Assembly (NCBI GenBank): GCA_963693085.1
Contig: OY856411.1
Coordinates: 64,167,001-64,231,000 of the forward strand
Reading direction: 5' to 3'
DNA length: 64,000 nt
From: Alisma plantago-aquatica
Lineage: Eukaryota > Streptophyta > Magnoliopsida > Alismatales > Alismataceae
The notes beneath the pieces are model-generated. The model saw only the letters and a list, made by a program, of their open reading frames with translations. It made no database searches and had not been told where the DNA came from. Of this stretch, positions 32,954 to 43,458 are shown piece after piece (positions within the stretch are counted from its first letter, which is position 1; each line of letters starts with the position of its first letter). The position numbers and the translations under genes were made by a program.

Positions 32954-35900
32954 AAGGTGTCGATTTTATGTTAGTAAACCAATGTCGGAGTGTTCGCGCC
33001 ACGTACCTTGCAAAAAAATATTCCTCCATATTGCACTTTAGTGTCGCTTCTGCTAAAAAATCCGACGCCTATTCTAATTACTTAGGTCAATTTTTTTCAT
33101 TTGGATAACGACCTCTTGCATCCGTTTTTTGCGTATAATTGATGTCTAAGTAACTAGAATATGTGTTGATTTTTATATTCCACCGACGACTCAACAATTA
33201 AGTGTTGTTTTTGTCGAACAACCGATGACTGAGTTAAACTTAATAGAACCCGCACGAAGAAGACATTCTCCAAATCTCTATTTCATTGTTTGACTGGCCA
33301 ATTTTTCCCTATAGCTCTGGCGATTCTGACATCCTCCTCCATTGCCGCCTGCTCCTGCTCCTAGTTGCCACCGCTAGCTGCTCAGTCCACTGCCACCGCC
33401 GCCTGCTCCAACCTCCTCCGTCGTCATCAACGCTGGTGTTGCTCGCTCTTCAAGCCTCCACCACCATCTATTTCCTTCACTACTGCCTATTGCGGCCTCC
33501 GCCTCCACTATTGCTGCTTGTGCTTCCAGCCTCTGCTGCTGCCTGCTCTAACCTTCATTGCCGCTACGACTCCTGACCTATTGCTTGATCTCCCGCCATT
33601 GCTTCCTGATCTACTGGCGGATCTCCCAGCGCTGAGGTATGGAACCTGGTCTTGGACTTCATACATGTTGATGAGGTATATGCGATGTATGATGAATCAT
33701 GTTGACCCAAACCCTAAATTACAATCGTTTGACTGTAACATTTACCTCCTTTGTGACATTTATGAAATGTTTTTGATATTAGGTGCCAAAATTATATGAC
33801 ATATATTAGTACACCTAGTTAAACCTCGTTACCCATAAGTAAATCAATTCATCATTATGTATTATGTTTCATTTTATTCACTAATACACATATAATGACT
33901 CAAATATTGTTAATATGTAACTAGATTTACATAAATATGCTTGAATGTCTAATGTGGGTTTAAGTGTGTATAATTAGTAACAATAAGTAAATAAATGTGA
34001 ATATGTGATTCATGTGGACAATAATGTGATTAATATGCTTAATGTGACAATGATAAGTGTTGGCCTGGAAAATCATTCAAATTTTACTCGTAAGGCAAGC
34101 AAAATAAGATGACACGTGTAGCTCTTGCTTAGTTGCTCACTAGAATGTATTATCAAGTGTAGTTGTGTGTCATATGTGTCCTAAGGCCTCTCCTATTTAT
34201 AGGAATGCTTGCAAGTACTTAGGGACATTCTAGAGGGTTTTTAGAGTGTTCTTAGTACTTAACTAGCAGTTAGGTATCCATTAATTGACTTGCAATGGCT
34301 AATTGTTTCGAGCTGAAAAGAACAATCTAGAAACTATCTTGGTCGAGGAACTTGTCGAGCGAGATGTGTCTTGGTCAAACTTTTCTTCAACCTAATAGGG
34401 GTTTGGAGTAAAAGTGTTGCAATGTCTATTTCCAACTCCCAACTACCAACCACCTAGTCTAACTATCACAAGATTTAGACTGTTGCTTACTCGGTCGAGG
34501 TTATTTTTGTACAATTGTGTAACTTGTTGAATAGTGCCCACAATTTGGACCGAGGTGTATCTCGGTCGACAAGAACTTCGACCGAGTGTGTCCCGATCGA
34601 CAATTTCTTTGACCGAGGGTGTCCATGTTCTAGACTTTTGAATAACCTACTTAGTGTGTGTTTCAATGTGTGTGGGTGACTCTAACGTTGGGGGGAAACT
34701 ATATAAGGGTTATAAGTGGATAAGGAAGATCTAATGCTTGATTTACATGATGTCTAAGTACATGTACATTATATTTTTTTGTAAAAGTATTTACATTTGA
34801 GTACAATCATGAGCATTTATACAATTAAGCGTATTTGATCTTCAATTTGCATTGATCTTCATCTTCCCACTAAGTAGGATTTCCTTATTCCTTTGAACCC
34901 TAAAACACACAAGTAGCACGTTAGATACATAAGAATGAAATGTTTGTCATCATCAAAACAAAGGGTATATTAATTTCCAATTTATCCAACATATAATGTG
35001 TTATTGGTTTTTAAGAAATTTTGACAACACTACCCCCACAGTTATTCAAGTACACCGATGTAGATGGGCATACATCCACCTACATATGTGCTTAAATAAC
35101 AAATAGGAAAGTGTTGATGAAACATCTTAAAACAGAATACACATTATACACTTACATCCTAAGTGAAATTGAGTCTCAAGAACAGTCCCAAACTGGGGAT
35201 TATCCAAGAATTACTCCTAATGAGTAAATTTCAAATGGATTTATAGGCCAACAATTATTTATTGTCACATTATGCATATTAATCATAGTATTTTCCACAT
35301 GAATCATATCTTCACATTTATTCACTTATTGTTACTAATAATGCACACCTAAACCCACATTAGATATTCAAGCATATTTATGTAAATCCAATTATTGATT
35401 AACCATATTTGAGTCATCATAAATGTATTAGTGAACAAGGTGAAACATAATATATAATGATCAACTGATATACATACACATAATTCAGTTCAACTAGGTG
35501 TACTAAAATACAACATATGATTATGGCATCTAATGTCAATAATATATCATAAATATCATCAAGGGGGTACATGTTATGGTCAAACAATTATAGATTAGGG
35601 TATAGGTCAACATGATTCATCATACATCACATATACCTCATAAATATATCTGAAGTCCAGGGCCAAGTTCCATGCCTCATCACGAGGAGCTTTGCCAATA
35701 GCTCTAGCAGTAGCGTTGGGAGCTTCGGCGGTAGCGTCAGGAGTAGTAGCAGCGGTAGAGGCTGGAAGCATGAACAACAGTAGCGGTAGCGGAGGATGGA
35801 TAAGGCGGCGACGAAGGTTTGAAGCATGGGAAGCACCAGCATTGTGGCGGCGGAGGAGGCTGGAGCAGGTAGTGACAACAACAGAATCAGAAGCTAGCAA

Positions 35901-36635
35901 TAGCGGCAAGCAGAGCAGGAGTAGCAGCCAGCGAAGGACGAGGAGGAGGTCAAAATCACCAGAGCTATAGGAAAAACTCAACTGATCGAACAATGAAATA
36001 GAGATTGGGGGAAAGTCTGCTTTGCGTGTGTGCTATTGAGTTTAACTTAGTCGTCGGTTGTTTTTTGTAGAATATAAAAAATTGACACATGTTCTGGTTA
36101 CTTAGACGTCGATTATAAGCAAAAAATCGATGCAAGAAGCCACTATCGGAATGAAAAAATCCGCCTAAGTCCCTAGAATAGACGTCAATTTTTCTAGCAG
36201 TGCTGACACCAAAAGTAAAATTTGGGGAAAACACTTTTCCCGTGGGGTATGTGACATAAACACTCTAACTCGGTATACTAACATAAAAACCGACACCTTT
36301 GAGTTATTTTTCCTGTGAATTAATGTCGGTTTTGTGTGGAAAAAACTGACGCCGGATGTATTTTGGCAGCAAATTTTATTTCGCGCAAAGGTGCATCTTG
36401 TCAGTATATAGAAAAATGACATGCATCATGAGATTTTTGGAGAAAAATGTTTTCTAGTGAAAAATATATTACGTCGGTTATTTTAAAAGTTGGTTATGTA
36501 CGAAGTTAACCGACGTTAAAGGAAAAAATTGTGACGTTTATACTATTCAACCTACATGGTTTGATGTCTAGTGTCACTTTTTCATTGAAACCAACGTCAG
36601 CAAAAGTGATACTAGAAGTCAAAAATGTACTAGTG
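32565..36635. mobile_element. Two CACTA 5' halves joined head to head at the hairpin
   Basis: Within the inverted duplication, CACTAGTACA (minus strand from 36635) and the decayed CATTAGAACA (plus strand from 32565) look like the CACTA terminal repeats. Each is followed by GTCGGTT-type subterminal motifs (for example 32640-33240 and 36030-36560), then a GC-rich section as in the complete element at 20516-20830. The hairpin block follows (GTTGGCCT...TTTACTCATTAGGAG). No tnp2 coding is present on either side, so both halves are the 5' side of an element. Confidence 0.65.
34094..34991 (-). repeat. Fragment of SIRE-like copia LTR
   Basis: On the minus strand it starts TGTTGGATAAATTGG (from 34991) and follows the LTR at 48900-49720 and 54242-54340 colinearly, ending at CTTGCC. 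It shows the uninterrupted form of the site where the solo LTR at 49721 inserted (AAATAGGAGAGGCC). It lacks the last roughly 650 bp of that LTR. CACTA sequence that should lie on its left flank is also missing, so a deletion accompanied or followed insertion. Confidence 0.85.
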
Positions 36636-36648
36636 GCTATTTTTAGAT

Positions 36649-36824
36649 GGAAAATGTTATGGGTAACAGAAGCTAGACTAGAAATGAGACCTGTTTTGTC
36701 TTGTTGCATGCATAACAACAAAAATGTAGGAGTTGCTTTCCTCCTCCATTTTTTTTGTTATGCACGCAACAAGATAAAACGTGTCTTGTTTACGGTCTAG
36801 CTTCTGGTTTGTATAGCAGAACTC
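36649..36824. mobile_element. 176-bp MITE with 9-bp target duplication (Mutator-like)
   Basis: The insert is flanked by TTTTTAGAT on both sides (36640-36648 and 36825-36833). Its ends are inverted repeats (GAAGCTAGAC..AAA..AGAC..GTTTT.TCTTGTTGC.TGCATAACA on each strand). The opposite arm of the inverted duplication (near 32550-32570) lacks the insert and gives the empty site. A 9-bp target duplication points to the Mutator superfamily. Confidence 0.88.
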
Positions 36825-37990
36825 TTTTTAGATATATTAGACAGATCATATCAAGAGTGTAGTGGCAATGCCAAGTCGTGTTCAAGCCCAAACAAAGGGC
36901 AAGGACTTGGACATGTTGAAGCCATGCCCACCACCATGTCCATGGTGAGTATGTACAAAATGGTTATAGGACGCTACGACAGCTCCCAATATTTTTTTTC
37001 TTCCTTTATTCCCATAAAACTCAAAAGTTGCTCTATAGGAAGCTCATCCAATAGCAGCCCCGGCGAGGAGAACTATGTCAAAAGCTTTGTTGCGATACCA
37101 ACGGGATAGAAGATCAGCCAACTGAACAGGTAATGCATGAATTATATATCTTAACGTGCAAATGAGGAGGCAGGCTCGAAGACCTGCTGATTACAAAAAG
37201 AGTTGGTATGGGGACTCCTTCCAAAAGCTACAGCAACACATACCAGGAACGAGCGATATTCGAGTGTGAGAGCTAATGATGATTTAAGTATCGTGATATT
37301 AGCTTCTCTATTGACCGCTCCTACTCTCATCCCTTGCTAAAAAATGTGCTCCATCAATGTAAACAATGCACCTACCGAACATACTATCTTCTTTGAAACT
37401 TCCAACCCAGTCGGTCTAATAGATCCAGTGCTTCAATTCAACGGAGGCATCTTTTTTTGAAGCAAAGGCTATTTTGGGTGGGTTGATTCTACATATCACC
37501 AAAGGAGGCTATTTTCCAAAGTCGAGAAATGCACTTGGTCTAAAGATGATATAGATTTAGGTTAATCTCGATCATCTAGGAGAGAGGACAACAATTTTTG
37601 GTATGGAACAAGTTAATATCCCTTAAAGGGCACCAACATTATAAAGGGTTGGGGATTTCTTGACCTCCTAAAGAGGGTGGGGATGGAGTTTCCATTTAAC
37701 AATGGATAAATTCATTGTTTGAGATGTGAGGGAAATGGGATAGGACATTGGATTGTATCAATGTTTTGGCTAAAGGAGGGGCTTAATGCTTGTTGGCATT
37801 TTTTAACCATATTTGAATCCTAACAGAGCCTTTGATTGGTTAGGAAGAATTTGGTAATGAATTGGGTGGGTAACTAATACAGGCTTAGGTGACGAAGTGT
37901 GGTTTTTTAGAAAAGTAGTTTATCATTGGCTCTAGTTTCTAAGTCAAGATAACATACCATGATAATGGATTTAGTGGGTAGTAGATATTT

Positions 37991-40375
37991 GAACGGTGAC
38001 CACACTATTTTGAACGACACTTTTATCATCTTGACGCTTTGTGTAATGTGAAAATTGAAATATGTCAAATTTTTCTTAAAACAAAACATTCATTTGTGGT
38101 TTAAAGGTGAAGCATTTGATATTTCCAACAACATTATTTGATGTTTGAGAAAGTTGATGTAAGACTTTATCTTCAAACCACCTAATAAATGTCTTGTTAT
38201 GCTCTTGAGCAAGCCACAATTAATTGGTTCGACGATATTTTGTCTTGATGAAATTAGTATGTTCGGTGATATAAATACTCACTTTATCGATGTCATGTAA
38301 AATATACAAGTGTGCTAGTTCCCACAGCTCACGACTGATTACTTTCACTAAATTCTATTTGCTAAAATAATCCTCAATATTCTTATCATTTTTATGAGCT
38401 TCATTAAAATTCCAAAAGTCATTGTGAAATTCCATAACCTCCCTGGCCACATAACCCTCTATAATATTTCCTTTAGGCCGATAACGGTTTCAAAAATCAC
38501 CTTCAAAAACATTCGTGTGCCGTTCAAAAGGATACATGCAATTCAAGAAAATGGGTCCCAATATTTTCACTTCTCTAGTCAGATGGACAACAAGATCTAC
38601 CATGATACAAACATTGAAGGAGGAAAAACACATCTCAAGATGGCATAGGGTGATAATTACTTTTGTTTACAACTTATCAAGATTCTCAGGATCAATAACT
38701 TTTCTACATTGAGTGTTGAAGAAGAAACTAAGTCTGGTGATTGTAAATCTTAAATGCTTCGGTAGTATAGTTTGAATTGTTACGGGAAATATTTGTTGCA
38801 TTAGAGTGTGACAATCATACGATTTAAGACCTATCAGCTTTAAATCCTTCATTGATTCCCGTTTACAGATATTGGAAGAGTATCCCTATGATACCTTAAC
38901 ATTAATAAAAAAATCACAAAAAAATTCTTCTCCTTTCTAGACAATGTGTAACAAGAAGGAGATTAATATGTTTTTTATCACTATTAACTTCTTTTGTTAA
39001 TTATTTCCTTATTCCCATTTCACATAGGTCCATTCTGGATTTAATCTCATCTCGAATCACATCTGGTATATTCAACAGAGTATCAATGACGCTATCACAG
39101 ACAATTTCCTCACCATGCATGACATCAATACAATGTCTAACAGGAGAATAACTCCATTAAGGAAGATCCCAGAATATTGACCTCTTCTTGTATAAAGATT
39201 TGTCATGCCATGTTGAAATGGGACATTGTGATCACTTACCGAATGCATTGACAAAGTCTTTTACTCTTTCCTAAATAATCTCCCCTGGTATAGGTTAAGG
39301 GGCACTCCATTCCTCATTCGATCCATCGAACGCTTTGCACAACCTTTGATAAGGATGCAATTTTGAAAGAAACCTACAATGAACAAGATACACAATCTTT
39401 CTGTCATATTTTAATCGTATTGAATCAGTATTCTCTTCACATATTGGGCATGCTTTGTATCCTTTTACACTGTATCCAGACACATCCACATATGCTGGAA
39501 AGTCATTGATAGTGCAAACAAGATAGCATGTAAAATAAATGTCTCTCTATGTGAAGCATAATAGGTCATCATACCTTCTCCCCAAAATTTCTTTAAGTCA
39601 TCAATCAGAGGTTCAAGATAAACATCGATATCATTGACAGGTTATTTAGGGGCCGATATCAACAATGACAACATGTCACAATTATTTTTCATACACAACC
39701 AGGGATGAAAATTGTATATAACAATCATAACAGACCAATCACACAGTCATTTGGTCATGCATGTATTTTCTTACCCTTCATTCTCATTGGGCATGACATT
39801 TTCTTTAATTCATATGTTGAGATTAGAATCTTGTTTCCTTCAAGAAGAATTTCTTTCAACAAAGACAACAACAACGAGAAGCTTTTGTTACTCCATCTAT
39901 GTTATCCTTCAGAATGTATAATTTCAACATAATGCTCAACTTCATAAATTTAGTACAACCTATGTATAACGATCTTTCAACATCATGCATAATGTTTCTA
40001 AATAAGAATGGTGGATTGGTGTGGTCTGCCCCCACAACAATCTAGCATCGCATCAGCCATGTATATTAGAATTGGTTCATTCACATATGAATCATCATCA
40101 ACAACTTCTTCTTCAATGCAAGACATCTACTAATCTCATGTTGGAATCTCTCCATGCTAGTACCATTCTGTGTAGCCTTGTACAATCCCATTGCACATGA
40201 CATGACATTTGATTTTGTCAGCGGTGTCGACTTTCAAGCTGTTACTACAATGCCTACATAGACAATAGGTCCTATCTCTAGGTCGTGTCCTATGCATCTC
40301 CACAAATCTTATAAATTGATCAAGACCAGTAATAAACTCCAGGGTACAATGATTTAGAAAGGACATCTATGATCT
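37991..40375 (-). pseudogene. CACTA tnp2/DUF4218 transposase relic
   Basis: On the minus strand from 40375: ITGLDQFIRFVEMHR, then a CxxC-containing YCLCRHCSNSLKVDTADK and MCNGIVQGYTEWY, the N-terminal part of plant CACTA transposases. IDVYLEPLIDDLKKFWGE (near 39620) belongs to Transposase_21 (tnp2). CPICEENTDSIRLKYDRK (39295-39489) and the HPY.RL.KAFDGSNE segment follow. Next come DUF4218 parts (YDCHTLMQQI near 38815; KHLRFTITRLSFFFN near 38730). Compared with the copy at 55230-61895, about 330 bp is missing after HA.PNDC. Numerous stops show it is dead. Confidence 0.85.
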
Positions 40376-40394
40376 ATCCATTCTATAATCAAAG

Positions 40395-40600
40395 AAAAAA
40401 CAAGTATTAGGGGTTTGGTTTTACATGATTAGGGTTTAGCATTTATATGATTAGGGTTTAGGGATAAGGTTTTACAAATGATAGTTTATCATTTAAAGTT
40501 TAGGGATAAGGGTTTACATATTAGGGTTTAGGATTTACAAATTAGGATTTAGGGTTTATGGTTTACAAATTAGGTTTTAGAGTTTAGTAATGAATGTGTG
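40395..40600 (-). repeat. Telomere-like TTTAGGG-type tracts in CACTA intron
   Basis: Repeated TTAGGGTTTAG, GATTAGGGTTTAGG and similar units are spaced by TTTACA(AAT). The same arrangement is at 55050-55205 in the opposite orientation within the other CACTA half, so it is part of the element and not a telomere remnant. Confidence 0.7.
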
Positions 40601-40711
40601 TACCACCTATCCCATTCTTGAACACCTAATCTCACTAGTAAGTGTATAATGTGTTATTAGTTTTTAAGAAAATTTGGACAACATTTCCCCCACAATCTTC
40701 AAGCACACTGA

Positions 40712-41580
40712 TGAGTGTAAACTACATGTCTAAAATGCAAGTCCATGTATCAATGTAATATAAGCCTAAAGAGGCCTGGATATCGAACATGAGGAAAATA
40801 TTTATCCATAAACTGCTACTAATAAATGACATAATTGGTTAGGCCTGAGAAAAAGAGAGATTTGGTTGATTTAGTGACAAAATTGCAAGACTTAAAATAA
40901 AGATTACTAGTTGTGATCACAATTGAAAATCATTCCTTAAGATTTTGGTTTCACATTGATTCACATTACAATTAACATCATTTTAATAATATTAATCTCT
41001 CCTAACCCTTGACAAAGAGATCTATATCAAGAATTATCCACTCTCTCAACGTAGTTCACTATCTAATCTAATATCAATCCCACTCTCTTAGAAATTGTGT
41101 TATTAGTTAGGCTTTACCAAAATATCTAGGTTATTGTCTTCACACTCATAGGCCCTCTCTCTAGGTACAATGTAAAATGTGTAAATCTATGAGCTTTCCA
41201 ACCCTTGATCCTTCTCTTGAAGCAATTAACGATTTCAATAATTACCTATGGTGATCAAACACAGATAATTCATGATTGTCTCACAGAAATATGTTCAAAC
41301 ATTAAGAGAATGTGGATATAAATTTATAATTGTCAATTACAATGCAAAATCAGGCTACTCTCAGGTTCTAAGGAACTTGGAGATTAGCTCCACATGATTT
41401 TAGTTGCTTTACACATAGAAGAAGAAAGGAATGATGCAAAAATCAAGTAAAAGGAAAAAACCCTGGAGAAAGACGGTCTAGATGGTTCCTTCTTACGGAA
41501 GTTGTGATTTTCCATCTTTTGACTACAAATCAAGCCACTGGAAGTGCTCGAACTGCCTAAAATGTTGCTTTCTCCTCTCC
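40712..41580 (-). repeat. Athila/Tat 3' LTR, truncated
   Basis: It aligns with 43459-44329 and stops at TCTCCTCTC near 41580, where gag coding begins on the other side. A TCTCCTCTC-like string is present at both sides of the break, suggesting a short-homology deletion. Confidence 0.82.
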
Positions 41581-43290
41581 TCTTATTATTGATTATGTTC
41601 TTCAGAAATTTTTCATAAGAAAGAATCTGCTCTATTGCATCAATAAGAGGGATGTAGACATTAACCTTTCTGAAACTGTCCAAAAACTTTTGAAATTGTT
41701 GGTCAACTTTCTTTGACTTCAAATTGATTGGTAAGGACACTAGATTCACCAACTTCCTTTGGTGAGGTGGGGCATATGCCTCCTTCCTTGTCTCCCATGG
41801 TCCATCACTTTCTTCTTCTACTGCTTTGTCTTGAGCTGCAAAATCTGACTCAACTACATCAGTAGTCACCACTGGTTTTGTGTCACCTACCTTATCACTA
41901 GCCTCTAGAATTGTCTGATATTCATCAACACTTTCTTCCTACTATGAAGAAATAGTGCCTTCACTTGATGGTTGCTAGAAGGCATGTCAGTGTTTCCTAG
42001 AAATCCTTTTTCAATGGGTTCCTTCAAGAAAGACACTTCAAGTTCTATCTGAGAGATCTGAGTTTTTATGTTATAGAATTTGTGCTCCTTGGTTGTGCAA
42101 TTCTCTCTATGTCTGGCCAATGATCACCTCACTCTGACTGACTAGCTTGCCTGGCATGTCTTCAATATGGTCCATCTTGTCGGCCCCCCTAACTTGTTGG
42201 TAATGTTGTTGTGCACCAGCTTGTTGTGGCTTGGCTTGTTGTGCTTGGGATGGGTCCTGGTGAAATTTATTGGGATCCTTCCTCCAAGAGTAGTGATTTC
42301 CTATGTAGTTTTGTCATCGCACATACATGCATTCTTCTTACTCTCCTCTAGGGAAATTTCTATCCTTCTAATATAATTTTGTAGCAATAAGGTCCAACTT
42401 CTAATTTAATATTGTAATGACTTTAGACTCTTCAACACTTTTAATGTTTGATGGACGTTCTCTTTCTTCTCCCCAAGACTAATTCTTAGTCATATTCTTT
42501 AGAATCTCGTGACATCTAGATGGTTTTTTGTTGAGGAAAAATATTGTTCATGTACTGTCGAGTGTGTCCTCTCTCCTTGATGCAGCCCATAGTAGAAGAT
42601 CTTTTCTTGGACATAAAGATCAATCATGTGATGAGGAACCTTCCTCAACATTTTTTGAAACCTCCCCCATGGTTCATAATATAATTCTTCTACATGTTGC
42701 TTGAAGTTGTAAATCTTTGTGACTGACTCATTTGTATTCTGAGGTGGAAAATAACATTCGGTGAAAACACCTATCATCTCCTCCCATGTTTCTATTGACT
42801 CGTGCAGGAAGATAAGGAACCATGACTTTGCATTTTCTGCCAATGAAGAATGGAACAATTTCAAGTAGATGACTATTACTGGGACCCTATCCATCTTCAC
42901 CATATCACATCACTTAAAAAAATTATTGATGTGCGTTATTGGATCCTCTGTGTTGTGGCCATAGAACACTTGTAACTTGACTAGTGCCACCAAGCCAGGG
43001 TCCATCTTATAGCTTCCCACATTGACATCTTGCCTTTTTATTAGACCCAACTGAGTTGCTACACATGACATCTTTATCTTCTCCCAGATTGTCTACTCTT
43101 TTACTTCAACGTCACACATCTCTGCTGGTTCAGGTTGTGTTTCTTATGGTGGTGGAGTTGGGACAAAGTCCTCCAAAGAATCAATGTACTCCTACGCTAT
43201 GCGTCGTAAGTCCTTTACACTAAAGCTGGAGCTACCTGGAGTTGAATCCTGTAATTGGTGCTTCTCATTTGCACCATGCACTAGCACTTG
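41580..43290 (-). pseudogene. Athila/Tat gag relic
   Basis: Read on the minus strand. NTEDPITHINNFFK (near 42930) and LKLFHSSLAENAKSWF lead into the retrotransposon gag domain. It continues with ETWEEMIGVFTECYFPPQ, YEPWGRFQKMLRKVPHH and QEKIFYYGL (42499-42903). Further down, KVDQQFQKFLDSFRKVNVYIPLIDAIEQI..YEKFLKNIINNKRRG (41590-41760) is the conserved segment before the protease in Athila/Tat. This frame (41384-41872) then runs without a stop across the deletion junction into LTR sequence, giving a chimeric tail with no meaning. No protease or pol follows. Confidence 0.85.
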
Positions 43291-43431
43291 AAATCAACAA
43301 ATTAAGTGTGAGAAATAGATACTAGTGATTGAATATATATTTAAAAGTCAATTTTGAAATAGTAAAAGAAAAATAAAAAGTATGGCCTAGAGTGGCCGGT
43401 CACATCACTCATAGTGTTGGACACACTATTT

Positions 43432-43449
43432 TCCACGACAACGGTGCTA
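43432..43449 (-). other. Primer binding site, tRNA-Asp type
   Basis: The minus strand reads TAGCACCGTTGTCGTGGA, nine bases inside the LTR. It matches TGGCGCCGTTGCCGGGGA (complement of the tRNA-Asp 3' end), used by Athila/Tat elements, with four transitions. Confidence 0.8.
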
Positions 43450-43458
43450 AAAACTTGA

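Larger units (their letters stand above)
31448..37990. repeat. Giant inverted duplication (arms about 2.7-2.9 kb)
   Basis: The left arm (31448-34093) and right arm (about 35215-37990) are diverged inverted copies along their whole length. The axis is near 35071, inside ATGTAGATGGGCAT/ACATCCACCTACAT. From outside in, both arms carry the same four parts. These are an unidentified 1.1-1.4-kb outer segment (31448-32564; 36636-37990), a TGTCGG-rich subterminal zone, a GC-rich exon-like block (33290-33660; 35620-35995), and the CACTA hairpin block. A copia LTR piece (34094-34991) interrupts the left side and a MITE (36649-36824) the right. Arms match through CACTACCCACTAAATCC-type anchors at the outer edge (about 31450 and 37975). 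Confidence 0.85.

Noticed and set aside
33286..33799. Leu/Pro-rich proteins in GC-rich blocks (also 35607-35993 and 20170-20664)
   Set aside because: The composition reflects degenerate GCC/CTC-rich untranslated exon-like DNA of the CACTA 5' region. The frames are not conserved between the mirror arms.
40395..40600. Interstitial telomere or chromosome fusion site
   Set aside because: The words are irregular and separated by fixed spacers, and they recur in the other CACTA half, so they belong to the transposon intron.
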